A stretch of 26,469 nucleotides of DNA from Coemansia sp. RSA 1804 (GCA_027578815.1 JANBTH010000214.1:1-26469), one strand, 5' to 3'. Positions 1-9,649 are shown, counted from the stretch's first letter. Numbers and translations: made by a program. Notes: a model not told the origin generated them from the sequence alone.

Positions 1-116
1 ATAGTGACAGAATAGTTGTCTTGGACAAGGGAAGAGTCATTGAGATTGGACAACCCAGTGAGCTGCTTGAAAAGGGCAGATACTTTGCAGAGCTAGTCAA
101 GGCAAATGAGTTTTAA
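1..116 (+). CDS. ABC transporter, C-terminal end only (partial)
   Basis: The window opens inside a coding frame that ends at TAA 114-116. The visible 36-37 residues read SDRIVVLDKGRVIEIG, then QPSELLEKGRYFAELVKANEF. This is the stretch just after the H-loop of an ABC ATPase domain: the DRI-hydrophobic-D-x-G strand, then the G-x-P-x-x-L-L helix. It is known from the second nucleotide-binding domain of ABCC/MRP-type and other full-length exporters. The substrate cannot be told from this fragment, and the catalytic motifs lie outside the window. An AATAAA at 116-121 overlaps the stop codon. Family assignment is firm; the ABCC subfamily is a guess from the wording of the strand. Confidence 0.85.
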   Translation, partial: SDRIVVLDKGRVIEIGQPSELLEKGRYFAELVKANEF

Positions 117-121
117 ATAAA
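116..121 (+). terminator. poly(A) signal of the ABC transporter gene
   Basis: A canonical AATAAA begins at the last base of the stop codon. The spacer to the tRNA at 312 is AT-rich and shows nothing else. Confidence 0.4.
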
Positions 122-311
122 GTAGGACACGCATTTTATATGTTCTAATAATAGGAAGTTTGTTGCGGCAGTAAAACTTTTTAGTGTTGGTTGTGTGGAT
201 CTAGCAGTGTTATATCGTAGAATTCGCTAGAATATAGGCAACAATGGCAACAGTAGCAAAGAGGGGGTGTTTGATTGTTAATTTCTAGAAATCAAAATCT
301 CCAATTTCAGT

Positions 312-383
312 GGTTCTGTGGTCTAGCGGTATGATTTTCGCTTAGGGTGCGAGAGGTCCCGGGTTCAAGTCCCGGCAGAGCCC
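312..383 (+). tRNA. tRNA-Pro (anticodon AGG), intronless
   Basis: This is a 72-nt cloverleaf. The acceptor arms GGTTCTG and CAGAGCC pair (one G-T), the A-box-like segment is TGGTCTAGCGGTA, and the anticodon stem encloses loop TTAGGGT with anticodon AGG. The B-box GGTTCAAGTCC forms a perfect 5-bp T stem. The discriminator base is C, and CCA is not encoded, as expected in eukaryotes. A T run follows at 387-391. Anticodon AGG (read with inosine) is the standard major proline tRNA of fungi. Confidence 0.97.
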
Positions 384-386
384 CGC

Positions 387-391
387 TTTTT
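387..391 (+). terminator. Pol III terminator of tRNA-Pro
   Basis: A run of five T lies three bases beyond the tRNA 3' end, which is the usual RNA polymerase III stop signal. Confidence 0.85.
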
Positions 392-547
392 GCCGTTTTG
401 GCAGCTGAAACTGTCATATCTTTTTGCTGGATATAAAAATAAAATTATCACTTGAGACTGCTTTCTGCATTTCTTTTGCATTGCGAGTGAAAAAAGGGCT
501 CTGCAATATCTAAAACTACCCAACGCAGCTCTGAATACAGAAACCGC

Positions 548-552
548 AAAAA
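548..552 (-). terminator. Pol III terminator of tRNA-Thr
   Basis: Five A on the plus strand (TTTTT in the sense of the tRNA) lie six bases beyond the tRNA-Thr 3' end. Confidence 0.8.
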
Positions 553-558
553 GGAATT

Positions 559-631
559 TGCCTTCTGCCAGAATCGAACTGACGACCTTCTGCTTACTAG
601 GCAGACGCTCTGCCAACTGAGCCAAGAAGGC
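559..631 (-). tRNA. tRNA-Thr (anticodon AGT), intronless
   Basis: A 73-nt cloverleaf on the minus strand. The acceptor arms GCCTTCT and AGAAGGC are fully paired. The D arm is GCTC-AGTTGGCA-GAGC, and the anticodon stem TCTGC/GCAGA encloses loop CTAGTAA with anticodon AGT. The T arm GTCAG-TTCGATT-CTGGC carries the B box, and the discriminator is A. It converges on the tRNA-Pro gene with about 175 bp between them, and each has its own T-run terminator. Confidence 0.97.
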
Positions 632-1721
632 TTTCACGTGATCTAGATCCCGCTTTCGGAGCCAGATCCAGTCCGGCTCCGACCCATTTTACCGCTTTGA
701 TTTTCAAACTAAAAAGACAAAAACAACAAATTACACACACTATTTTGCACTTTTAGGACATTTCTTGGCGCAGCTGCTAGTTATAAGCCCCAGGAAGCAC
801 ACAGTACCATGCCAACATGGCTACCGCGCTGATGGAAATAGCCACATTGTGAAAATAGAAGAAAAGTAAGCATCTCTGGAGTGCACCAAAACAACACACT
901 ATCATCATCCGCTCACAGCTGATAACACATACCAACGGAGCTCTATAGCTTTGCAAAACCGATATAAATATTCTGAAAATAAGCAAGCAGCGGATCTTAA
1001 AGATAAAATCCACAAAGCAGCACATTTTATCAGGACACCAGACAACACCCGTTTTTGCGTTGTGCCTGAAACTCCCCAGACCACAGCAGTTTATCTGTGC
1101 ATCTGACGGCTCCAAAGTAACAAAAGAAGCGCCGCACCCGAGCAAAACCCCCTTTCTTTTGAATACAAGATCAGGCAACGGCAAAAAACCACCTTTCCTC
1201 CTCCCCAAAACGCACAGAAAAAGACATGCATATTTCCAATGTGCATGTCTCTCAGTGTACACACAACATTGCTTGCTATTTTTCCATTCCTCAACCGCAG
1301 GGATTTTCAGCAATTCCATGTTTTGGTTTCCTATTTGTAAAGCGAAAAGCCGTCTAGTTTGGAATTGCATTTGCCAAATCTTGCAGTCCCTATCCCGATT
1401 CCATTATTTTATGTACTCCTTTTTGAAATGGCTGGTGTTTTAGCAAAACAATATTTAAAAGTAATGAAAATGATATCGCAGGATTGCGCGGTTCTGTATC
1501 GAGTGCGGCATTAATGGATGCCATCCATACTCCCAAGAGCCAAATAGCCAAAAACGTGCAGCACATTTTCCTCCTGCGTCTCCTTGTCTTTTCCTTTATA
1601 TTAAAACCTGCTATCACCACCACTACAATTAATGTAATGAATTGTCTTGTCCTTTTTGTGCTCTTATTTCTATACACCTTTAGTTTTTACTTTCAATACC
1701 ATTGTTCTGTTCCCTTGGATC
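632..1721. other. intergenic spacer upstream of 7TM receptor gene 1
   Basis: About 1.1 kb without a supportable gene. Open frames on both strands overlap each other (777-1370 minus, 1060-1443 plus). Their translations are rich in Cys, Phe and Trp with no domain pattern, as expected from non-coding sequence. The last few hundred bases must contain the promoter and 5' UTR of the receptor gene. A TATA-like TATTTAAAAG lies near 1452-1461 but is too weak to call. Confidence 0.5.
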
Positions 1722-2942
1722 ATGCCGGATAGCAACAGCAATTTAGCCTCTCGCTCAAACATACTACTGTCCAGAAGCATGTTCTCTAGCGACGAGGAGC
1801 GAATAACGTATCTCGAGCAGCGGCTAAACATGAAAATCGACCCCGTTGGCAGTGGAGATACCGCGACTATCGCCGTCGGGACTGCCCTGTTTGGAATCAC
1901 GCTTGCCTTTATTATCACCGCATGGATAAACCGCAACTTTCGTCCCATCCGCGCAAAGAACCTTCCGATGGTGACGATTCTGTTTGTCACTGGGTTTCTG
2001 TGGTTTGTGGGCGATATCCCGATGAATGGACATGTGCTGTTCAAGGGTGCCTTTAGCAACTGCAAAGAGTGGAACATTTGGGCACGTGTGCTGTTCTGCT
2101 TCTGGTACACCACTGGGCTTATTGTGCGCTGCTATGCCCTGGATCGCGTGTTCAACCAGAACAAGCCGACACGCGGCATTGCCTACTATGCGCCGTCTGC
2201 TGTCCTGGTCTTGTTCTACCTGTGCTACTCGATAGTCACCCAGGCCATGCCCGACAGACTCACGGTTGGCTTCAACAGCCAGCTTGAGGTGTGCACAACA
2301 ACCAACGGATACCAGTATGTCACCATCGGCATTCTGTGGATCAACTGGATCATCTTTTCGATTATGATGATCCGACTGCGCAACATCCAGTCGACGTTCA
2401 ACGAGTTCTACGAGTCGCTGTTTATCCTGGGGTTCGGCGTTGCGGCAATGATCAAAACAACCGTTGTGCACTTCACACACCACAGATACACGTTTATCAT
2501 GGGATACCGTGTGGCCGAGACCATCGGAGATGCGTTTATCTGCAACGGAGTCATCCTGGTCATCATCGCATATCCGGTGATTAGGAGCGTGTACCGGGCA
2601 AAGGAGTACGAGCGCAAGTGGCTTTTACGACTCCGCACCGACGGCCTCCAGGACATGTACGAGACAAACATGAAGCTGCAAACCGAGGAGCCGCACATCT
2701 ACAGACCGATGAGTGGACTGCGGATGTACGGCCCAGAGTCGGAGATAAAGGAGGATATTGACAACAGCAACCAGCTTATGCATATGGCAAAGTATGGAAA
2801 TGAGAATAACGGTGCGTCAGGCACTTCGGTTCTGCTTAGCACCAGCCCATACATGGAGCCAAACGGCATGCGCTTTGAGCGGCGCTCGTTGGACTCTATG
2901 CAAAACGAGGATGAAGAGACATGGCAACGGCGTATCCTATAG
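1722..2942 (+). CDS. 7TM G-protein-coupled-receptor-like membrane protein (paralogue 1)
   Basis: A 406-aa single-exon protein. I start at ATG 1722; an upstream in-frame ATG at 1647 adds 25 residues with no counterpart in the paralogue at 15564-17043. Seven hydrophobic segments lie near residues 48-70, 82-104, 117-139, 154-175, 197-217, 231-252 and 267-290. Cys114 just before TM3 and Cys191 in the loop before TM5 are placed like the TM3-ECL2 disulfide of GPCRs and are conserved in the paralogue. Other shared motifs are RPIRAKN (74-80), GDIP-NGHV, ALDRVFNQNKP after TM3 and RLRNIQS-FNEF between TM5 and TM6. The hydrophilic C-tail of about 115 residues has no visible RGS or kinase domain. Poly(A) signals follow at 3021 and 3091. 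A plasma-membrane receptor role is inferred from topology; ligand and G-protein partner are unknown. Confidence 0.8.
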   Translation: MPDSNSNLASRSNILLSRSMFSSDEERITYLEQRLNMKIDPVGSGDTATIAVGTALFGITLAFIITAWINRNFRPIRAKNLPMVTILFVTGFLWFVGDIPMNGHVLFKGAFSNCKEWNIWARVLFCFWYTTGLIVRCYALDRVFNQNKPTRGIAYYAPSAVLVLFYLCYSIVTQAMPDRLTVGFNSQLEVCTTTNGYQYVTIGILWINWIIFSIMMIRLRNIQSTFNEFYESLFILGFGVAAMIKTTVVHFTHHRYTFIMGYRVAETIGDAFICNGVILVIIAYPVIRSVYRAKEYERKWLLRLRTDGLQDMYETNMKLQTEEPHIYRPMSGLRMYGPESEIKEDIDNSNQLMHMAKYGNENNGASGTSVLLSTSPYMEPNGMRFERRSLDSMQNEDEETWQRRIL

Positions 2943-3020
2943 CATTTTTATGTCTTTTAGCGTGGGTGGTTAAATCCTTTTTCATGTACATTTACTTTTT
3001 TTTAGTTTTTTATTAACTTG

Positions 3021-3026
3021 AATAAA
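3021..3026 (+). terminator. poly(A) signal of 7TM receptor gene 1
   Basis: AATAAA about 80 bp past the stop codon. A second copy is at 3091-3096, close to the end of the convergent gene. Confidence 0.5.
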
Positions 3027-3132
3027 AACAGGTTTAAAACAATTTGAAGAAACTAAGAAGAAACTAAAAGAAAACTGAAGCTTAGAGAGAAATAAAAACA
3101 AGAACTTTGTGATGTGAAGGAGTATGATGGGA

Positions 3133-3999
3133 CTAATCGGTCTTTTCCAAACCCTCGCCAAGTCTCGGGGGGTTCCTTACAATCCTAATCTTGGCGTATT
3201 TACCCTTGAGATACGCCGGTTTTCTATTCCGCCTAAGATTGTCCGGGGATGCGACTCTGGAGGATTCGTCTGAATGTGTTCCGTCGCAATCGAGGAGGGT
3301 GGGGGCGTTTTGTTCAAGGGTGACGCTACCGCTTTGTATCTCAGACTGCATTGCCGCAGCCATTTCGGGTATTGGGTAAACATTCCCATTAAGAAAATTG
3401 AGGATATCCACATAATTGGGTGGTATTCCGGCACCACCAGTATTTTTGTCCGTCGTGTCGTTGCCAGCTGTTTTCAGAAGCTCGTCAAAAAGAGAAATGT
3501 ACTGGGGTTCCTCGTTCCTGCGACGAGTCCTCTGGTACTTGGCAGCAATAGAGAGAAAGGCAACGGCCATCACAGCAATGCCTGCGTTACCTACATTGAT
3601 AAAAGAGTCAGCATTTACGGATCTGGCGATGGAGTAGCCGAGTAGATCAGTCTTGGGCTTGGTGTCAACGAATCGGCGGACCACGACAAGCCCGGCGGAA
3701 TTTTCGTAGAGCGTGTGTTTTTTGTCGATAATAGACTTGTGGGCCATGTTGTACGGAGCCGGCTCGCGTCCAAATAGCGGGGATTTCACAATATACGGAG
3801 CGGGTTTGCTTTTAGTAAGCGGTGCATTGGCTGTGTTGACGAGGCTGGCGTAGAAGAGGAGCATGTCGATGCCGATGATCGATGAGATAACCATAGGTAG
3901 AGGCACATCCACATTGTAACCACAGATGTGGATGTTGACTGCGGCTGCGCTGCTAACAAGGATCGCAAGCGCAAAGGAGATGAAGAGAAGAGAATTCAT
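3133..3999 (-). CDS. unrecognised protein with signal peptide and two membrane segments
   Basis: 288 aa, ATG at 3999, and I do not recognise the family. Residues 1-20 form a signal peptide with a likely AAA|V cleavage. A hydrophobic helix at 33-54 follows two cysteines' worth of spacing after the start (Cys26 is the only early Cys). A loop with two PAPY repeats (67-69 region and 80-83) leads to a second helix at 133-154 that ends in a basic RTRRR stop-transfer stretch. The remaining 130 residues are hydrophilic, Ser/Asn/Pro-rich and end in basic and acidic patches, so they are probably cytosolic and disordered. Composition and codon use look genuine, and the frame is intact. TATAAAA on the minus strand at 4136-4142 is a plausible promoter. 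It converges on receptor gene 1 with 190 bp between stop codons. Confidence 0.7.
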   Translation of the reverse strand: MNSLLFISFALAILVSSAAAVNIHICGYNVDVPLPMVISSIIGIDMLLFYASLVNTANAPLTKSKPAPYIVKSPLFGREPAPYNMAHKSIIDKKHTLYENSAGLVVVRRFVDTKPKTDLLGYSIARSVNADSFINVGNAGIAVMAVAFLSIAAKYQRTRRRNEEPQYISLFDELLKTAGNDTTDKNTGGAGIPPNYVDILNFLNGNVYPIPEMAAAMQSEIQSGSVTLEQNAPTLLDCDGTHSDESSRVASPDNLRRNRKPAYLKGKYAKIRIVRNPPRLGEGLEKTD

Positions 4000-4831
4000 T
4001 TTGGTTTTGGATTTGCCTGTTGAAAATTTATATTTTATAAGCTAGGTGTGCAAGTGGTATGTTGGAATGTGAGGAGCTGCCGAATGGTATTGGGGTGCGG
4101 ATTCGAATGGAAGAGCAGGCGCCAGACATGGCTCTTTTTATACAATCCTTACTACTATTGCTCCGGTTTGTAGAATAAATTATTTTTTGTAGAGGAGCAA
4201 AATTCACTTGCAGAATATTGGAGTAATTACCATGCAAACCAACTCGTATTGTTCATACATTGCTATCAAGCAAATATAAAAAAGACATTAGATACATCAA
4301 CATTTGTGTGGGGGAGAGGGGGGGTATTGTACACATTGGCAGCCTCAACATGTAATGTAGAGCACAGCTGATGATACCCAAAAGGATTCCCCTATTCACT
4401 TCCTTGCGTAAAGAGAGGTTTTTGCAGCAACAGCAGCAAGGAAATAAATCATTAAAATACATAATATAATATAGCATTTCACATGATCCAGCAGCCAAGC
4501 TAGCTAGCTAGCCAGCTTATCATGTTCCAGCGGTACCAAATTTTGGTCATTCTCCCCCTCCTTTTTGGCTGCACCATTGTACTGGAGCTGTAGATCGTTG
4601 CACACTGTACAGTGGAAGGATAAGCTGAATAGGACGATAAGAAGCGAACGAGCCAACAATACCTCCCCCTAACACCACAGAGCAGCTCAGCAAGCTCCCG
4701 ACCCTTGTCAACAGACAGCTGGTATTCTGCACAAAACACCCTCACCCTGTTACAAAGCAAAAGACTCTAGTTCGGCAAGAAAGCAAGATACCACCAATAT
4801 GTTGAGAATGTATGTAGATAAGTAAAAAATG
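4000..4831. other. intergenic spacer between two minus-strand genes
   Basis: About 830 bp. It should hold the promoter of the 3133-3999 gene (see TATA at 4136) and the 3' UTR of PRP19. Small frames on the minus strand have no recognisable protein character. A short AGCT tandem repeat lies at 4497-4513. Confidence 0.5.
4136..4142 (-). promoter_or_regulatory. TATA box candidate for the 3133-3999 gene
   Basis: TATAAAA on the minus strand, 137 bp upstream of the ATG. A second copy at 4033-4039 lies too close to the ATG to leave a normal 5' UTR. Confidence 0.4.
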
Positions 4832-6761
4832 TTAGTTATTTTCAGAGGGCGCAAAGTAGATCAGCGAGTTAAGCTTGGTGGCCCCAGCAACGGCCGAGGA
4901 CGAGGATCCGATCCAGTCGATGGCTTCGACAACATCATCGGCCAGGGTGGAGTGGGTCTTTGGGTCGGAGGAGCCATCGGCGGCGGCGGCGGCGGCGGCG
5001 GCGGCGGAGGATGCCATTTCCACGGAAGCCAGTAGTTGCCAGCCCTTGACCTTGAACACGTGGAGAGAGCGGCCGTGCACAATGGCCAGGTACTTGCCGG
5101 ATCCGTCAAACCGAGCAGGCGCAACAAACGGCGGCGTGTCGGGGGACTCCTGAAGGTCGGCACACGTCCACGAGCGGGATTTCTTCTGTTTGCGCAGATC
5201 CCAAACGGCAACCTCGTGGCCGCAGGTGGTAGCAAAGTAGTATCCGTTCTCGCTGAAGTGCAGGCCGCGGACAGGAGTAGGATCCTCAGAAGAAGGAGAG
5301 TCGGGCGAGGCATCGAGCGTGGCCAGGACCTGGCGCTGCCTGACATCCAGCACCTTCACCTGGCCAGCGGCGGTGCCGATGCCAAGGAACATGCCGTCGG
5401 GATGGTACGCGATGGCGGTGAGCGGGGCGCCGAGCGTCTCGCTGACGATTGTGTCGCCGTCGATTGTGTGGATGGCCCACGATCCGTCGACGGCGGCCGT
5501 GGCAAAGTACTCGCCGCTCGGATGCACCGTGATCCCGGCGATTTCGGCCGCATGCTCCTTGATCACGCACAGCTTGGTCCACCCAACCGCGCGCAGATCA
5601 AGCGCCTCCTCTGTATCCTCCGCTGCCTGTGCGTTGCCGGGCTTGGGCGCCCACACACGAACCGACTTATCCGCCGACCCCGTGATAATGCGCGCGCCAA
5701 ACCCGCCGCTCGCCAGACCACTGCCGCCCGTGGCCGCCCACACCGCAGCAGTCAGCTTCTTCGTGTGGCCCTTCAGGGTCGCCAGCGTCAGATCGCGACT
5801 GCGCGAGTACACCTCGGCGTGGTTATCCATCGCGCCGGTCAGCGCAAGATCGCCGGACCCGTCCGTCTGCAGGCTGGTGATTCCCGGTTTGGTGGAAGTG
5901 TGGAGCGACTCGACCACGCTTGCCAGCCTGGCTGTTTTCCACGCCTCCGCCGACGCCAGGCCTGCGGGCGCCTCGCGCTTCATCCGCGCTGCGCTCAGCC
6001 GCTTGGCCGTCTCCGCCGCCGTCGCGTAGTACTTCTCCTCGGCACCGCGTGGCTCCTCGTCGGCGGCGCCATCCACATCCATGGTGGTCCCGCGGTCCCC
6101 GGCCGGCGGAGCCTCCAGCCGTGCACCGGATCCGCCATCGCCCTGGGAGTCGGAACCTATGGCAGCAGCAGCAGCAGCAGCAGCGCTAGCGGGCGCCTGC
6201 GCCTGAAGCGTGGCCAGGGCCTGCCGCGCCTCGTCGCGCTCCCTCACGAGCCGCGCAATGACGCGGCAGGCCGCATCGTTCTGGTACAGCGCCTGCGCGA
6301 GCTCCTGGCGCACCTGCGTGTGCTGCTGCTTCAGCGTGAAGGTCTCCAGCACCAGCGCGTCCCACTCGTTCTGGAACGTCGATAGAAGCGCCGGGATCGA
6401 CGTCAGCGTCGGCGGCCGTGGCCTGACGGCCGGCGGGTCCGTGCGCACCGCTATTATCTCGTCTTCGCCGAGCACGTGATCCGTCTGCGGCTCGCGCCCG
6501 CTGTGCTCGGCTGCGTACTTCTCCAGCAGCCGCCGCTCGTACACCGTTCCTGTTTTGGCCGAGACCACGGGCTCGCTGGCCGCCTCCCCGGATACTACAA
6601 GCAAGTACAATTAGAAGGGCAAAGAAAGCAAAGGGTTCATTGCTCAATTAGTCGCCATGCCAGCTGCTGCTGTATTCGCTGTGGAATGCGGTTGGTGGGC
6701 TGGCCCCTTTTCAATACAAACAGCCCCTTTCCATGTACGTACTTGAACAAATTAGGCTCAT
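4832..6761 (-). CDS. PRP19: pre-mRNA-processing factor 19 (U-box E3 ligase, WD40), two exons
   Basis: Prp19 is the scaffold and ubiquitin ligase of the NineTeen complex that activates the spliceosome in the nucleus. Exon 1 (6761-6743) gives MSLICS plus one base. The intron is 6742-6595 (GTACGT...TTGTAG, branch-like CGACTAAT). Exon 2 (6594-4832) restores SISGE, so the 593-aa protein begins MSLICSISGE as in animal Prp19. Without this join the frame has no ATG. The U-box spans residues 1-57 (VYERRLLEKY). The Prp19 coiled-coil block follows at about 72-125 (TSIPALL, EWDA, ALYQNDAACRVIARL), and WD40 repeats run from about 250 to 545. It is longer than the usual ~500 aa because of an Ala run near 144-151 and another near the C-terminus, both encoded by trinucleotide repeats. 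It is divergent from RPL4. Confidence 0.95.
4978..5007 (-). repeat. GCC/GGC trinucleotide run inside PRP19
   Basis: A pure GGC repeat on the plus strand encodes a run of nine alanines close to the C-terminus of Prp19, within or just after the last WD40 blade. Confidence 0.9.
6162..6185 (-). repeat. GCA/TGC trinucleotide run inside PRP19
   Basis: Eight GCA units on the plus strand (TGC sense-strand phase read as GCT) encode a poly-Ala linker between the Prp19 coiled coil and the WD40 domain. Confidence 0.85.
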
Positions 6762-7224
6762 TCTCCTGCTCTGCCCTGGTTGCGGAACAGCTGTTTGAAT
6801 TGTAGGTTGCTTCCACGCCGGTTGCTTTCAATGCGCGAAGATGAGAAAGACAGAGAAGACAAGGGCAGACGAAAAACGCGTCGGTTCGATTTGGAATTAG
6901 AAAGGAAGAGGGGAAAGAAAAGAAGAAAAACGATGCTCAAAACAACACATCAGCCGCATGCATGATTGAAACATTGTGATCGAGAACAAGCGAATTAACT
7001 GTCCGAGATCAAGTGCGAGAGAAAAATGTTGTTGCTTTTTTCATGCATCACCGCATACAATCGGGAGAACCAGCAGAACCAAATGCAAAGCGCGGATTCA
7101 TTCTTTCTCTTTCTTTTCATCCCGCACTCTGCAATCGCAATCTTCTTTGAATTCTCACTCGTGTTGTTGGAACCCCTCGCGTATCCATCGTCCAAAGAAT
7201 AGTTAGCAATCTAGTTGAAACAAA
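6762..7224. promoter_or_regulatory. divergent promoter region of PRP19 and RPL4
   Basis: 463 bp between two start codons pointing away from each other. It holds long purine-rich and pyrimidine-rich tracts (for example C/T-rich around 7099-7121 upstream of RPL4), as is common before ribosomal protein genes. I see no clear TATA box and no coding sequence. Confidence 0.5.
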
Positions 7225-8501
7225 ATGGTGCGTATCCATCGCCTGGTGAACATTTGCTGAATTTGTGAAATGTGGATTCACCCTATCTGGGGATTCGCAG
7301 CCGGTCAGGCAGCATTCGAGAGATTCGCAATTCCAAACCCATTACTAACATCTGACATTCAGCCATTCTGCTGCCTCTGGTGTAATTGTTGCTGTAGGCT
7401 GCCCGTCCTGTTGTCTCCGTCTACGGCCTGAATGGCGCCAAGCTCGATGCCACGGTCCCTCTGCCGTCGGTGTTCACGGCGCCAATCCGCCCGGATCTCG
7501 TGCAGTTCGTGCACAAGAACATGGCCAAGAACCGCCGCCAGCCCTACGCCGTCAAGCAGCAGGCCGGCGAGGAGACCTCGGCCGAGTCGTGGGGAACGGG
7601 TCGCGCCGTGGCGCGTATTCCGCGCGTGAGCGGATCGGGTAACGGGCGCTCGGGCCAGGCCGCGTTCGGCAACATGACCCGTGGCGGACGCATGTTTGCG
7701 CCCAACAAGGTGTGGCGCAAGTGGCACATCCGCACCAACACGAACCAGAAGCGCTACGCGACGGCGTCGGCGGTTGCGGCGTCGGGCGTCAGCGCGCTGG
7801 TTGCGGGCCGCGGCCACCGGATCAACAGGATCAGCGAGGTGCCGCTTGTGGTTGCGGCCGAGGCCGAGGCCATCACCAAGACCAAGGAGGCCGTGGCTGC
7901 GCTCCGCGCGCTCAAGGCCTACGCCGACGTTGCCAAGGTCGCCAACACGCGGTCGATTCGCGCCGGACGCGGCAAGATGCGCAACCGCCGCCATCGCCAG
8001 CGCCGCGGCCCGCTTGTTGTCTACGCCCAGGACAACGGCATCACGCGCGCCTTCCGCAACCTCCCCGGCGTTGAGCTCGTTGACGTCACCCGCCTCAACC
8101 TGCTGCAGCTGGCTCCCGGTGGCCATCTCGGCCGCTTCGTCATCTGGACGCAGCCCGCCTTCGAGGCCCTCAACAAGGTGTTTGGGTCGCAGGCCGAGGC
8201 CTCCGAGCAGAAGAAGGGCTACACGCTTCCTGCCTCCATCGTCGCCAACCCCGATGTCGCGCGCATCATCGCCTCCAACGAGGTGCAGGCTGTTGTCAGG
8301 GCTGCCGGCCCCCGCTTCACCAAGCGCCCCTTCACGCAGAAGAAGAACCCGCTGCGCAACTCGCAGGTGCTCGTCCGCCTCAACCCCTACGCCCAGGTCC
8401 TGCGCCGCGCCGAGCTCCTTGGCAAGAACAAGAGAACCGCCAAGAAGGTCCACAAGAAGTCTGCCTCCGCCAAGTTCCTCGAGATCCTCAAGGCCGACTA
8501 A
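7225..8501 (+). CDS. RPL4: 60S ribosomal protein L4 (uL4), two exons
   Basis: A large-subunit protein of 368 aa whose long loop lines the peptide exit tunnel. The first coding exon is only the start codon (7225-7227). The intron is 7228-7397 (GTGCGT...CTGTAG), with a perfect TACTAAC branch site at 7343-7349. Exon 2 (7398-8501) begins AARPVVSVYG. Family blocks follow in order: TAPIRPDLVQFVHKNMAKN, RQPYAV, SAESWGTGRAVARIPRV, GAFGNMTRGGRMFAP, KMRNRR, RRGPLVVY, APGGHLGRFVIWT, KKNPLRN and LNPYAQVLRR, with a Lys-rich tail. An intron directly after the ATG is typical of fungal ribosomal protein genes. Poly(A) signal at 8634-8639. Confidence 0.98.
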
Positions 8502-8633
8502 GCTGGGCTCGCTCTGGTTCTGCGCATCTCCCAGCCCCGGCTTTGGCTATGGCTTTGGATCGGGTTTGCCCTGTCTCTCTCTCTGGTTTTGTTTCTGGTT
8601 ATCTTTTTTGAAAGCGTTGTGATGGATGGAGCA

Positions 8634-8639
8634 AATAAA
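8634..8639 (+). terminator. poly(A) signal of RPL4
   Basis: AATAAA 133 bp after the stop codon, inside the 224-bp convergent gap to the acetate-transporter gene. Confidence 0.6.
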
Positions 8640-8725
8640 AAGATGGGAGCGTTGTTCAGATCAGATCAACAAGGACCAGGCCCTGTGTGTGGTTGATGGG
8701 AAGAGTGCTGCGGTTCGTTCCCGGC

Positions 8726-9474
8726 CTATGCGTAGACGCCGGCCTCCTCGTCCTCGATCGGCGTGGGCATGTACCAGTTGCCAACGGGCAGATTGAACCA
8801 GAAGTTCTCTTCGTTGAGGAGAATGGCCGCAGCGTTGTACATGGCCGAGAGGCCGCAGAAGAAGCCGAACCAGCCGCCCGCCTTCGTCAGCCGCTCGTGA
8901 TCGAGCCACGAGCCGGCGCACGAAAAGTCCAGCTGCATGTTCAGCGTGAAGAACAGCACGATGTTGGCAACGTGGGACTTGACGTTGCCGGCCAGGAGGA
9001 TGAAGACCCAGATCGACCACGCGAGGCCGACGATTCCGTTCTGCTTGCGCACCACGTCGGGGGCCTCGGCGGCCTGGAACGCAATGACGCCGATTCCAGG
9101 CACTTGTCCCAGGCCTTTGGCCAGCCATGACGCCCCAAACGACGTGAACGCCGCCCCCTCAAACGTGTCGCCGTTGGCTATTTGCCACAGCCCCGCCAGC
9201 AGCTGCGCGATCCCCGCCACCGCTATCGACTGCGCCGTCATTGCGCCGTATCCGTGCCCGTATCCGACCGACATCCCCGCCTGCATCATGCTCTCCTGCA
9301 CCGTGCAGATTCCGAATGTTATCAGCCCCAGCGCCGCCGCGTTGCCGAATCGCCGGAACTGCGGCGGCGGCGCTATCAGCTGCAGCTCCTGCGGTGCCAT
9401 GGCCGGCGGTGCTGGCGGCGGCATTCCGAACGGGTACGGGTTGTTGTAAGGGTACGCGAAGCTGACGTTCTGCG

Positions 9475-9508
<34 letters not shown>

Positions 9509-9649
9509 ATTGTATGTTTTTTCGCCTTCTTGTTCTTGTGCGGCTGCCGGCGAGCTGTGCGTCGAACTTACGCCCCGACTTCTACCACTACCACTACCAC
9601 TACCACCACCACCACTCGATGCGTTGCGTTGTGCACCAGCGTCCGTCAT
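8726..9649 (-). CDS. GPR1/FUN34/YaaH (AceTr) family acetate/succinate transporter
   Basis: 307 aa. The family forms hexameric plasma-membrane channels or transporters for acetate and related short carboxylates (yeast Ady2/Ato, E. coli SatP). The core (about 98-290) starts with FGNAAALGLITFG, matching the NPAPLGL signature with Asn kept but the first Pro replaced by Ala. It has about six hydrophobic helices, including a glycine-rich SVGYGHGYGAM segment and the block GLWQIANGDTFEGAAFTSFGASW, which is highly characteristic. The N-terminal ~95 residues are low-complexity (Gly/Ser, ten Gln, Pro-rich) and longer than usual. The C-terminus is intact (NLPVGNWY). A GTAAGT lies inside the N-terminal coding sequence, but no acceptor fits an intron there. 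Substrate is inferred from family only. Confidence 0.93.
9476..9505 (-). repeat. CAG repeat encoding poly-Gln in the acetate transporter
   Basis: Ten Gln codons (nine CAG and one CAA) at residues 49-58. Another (CTG)6 tract lies outside the coding region at 9932-9949. Confidence 0.9.

Noticed and set aside
777..1443. Overlapping frames on both strands (197 and 127 codons) upstream of 7TM gene 1
   Set aside because: Cys/Phe/Trp-rich translations with no motif and mutual overlap; they look like chance frames in spacer DNA.
1647..1721. Upstream ATG extending 7TM gene 1 by 25 residues
   Set aside because: The extension is an aromatic, T-rich leader reading with no counterpart in paralogue 2, and ATG 1722 gives a matching N-terminus.
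5036..6385. Long open frame (449 codons) antisense to PRP19
   Set aside because: It lies wholly opposite a conserved gene in GC-rich sequence, its translation is Arg/Gly/Ala-rich without domains, and it is explained by codon bias of the sense frame.
7228..7397. Intronic snoRNA in RPL4, as in animals
   Set aside because: No RTGATGA/CTGA box pair with flanking complementarity and no H/ACA hinge is visible in the 170-nt intron.
7359..8453. 364-codon frame antisense to RPL4
   Set aside because: It mirrors RPL4 exon 2 and part of its intron, and composition is a shadow of a Lys/Arg/Ala-rich ribosomal protein.
9540..9575. GTAAGT donor inside the acetate-transporter N-terminus
   Set aside because: The only nearby AGs would make an intron of about 20-35 nt, and the frame is open throughout, so it is ordinary coding sequence.
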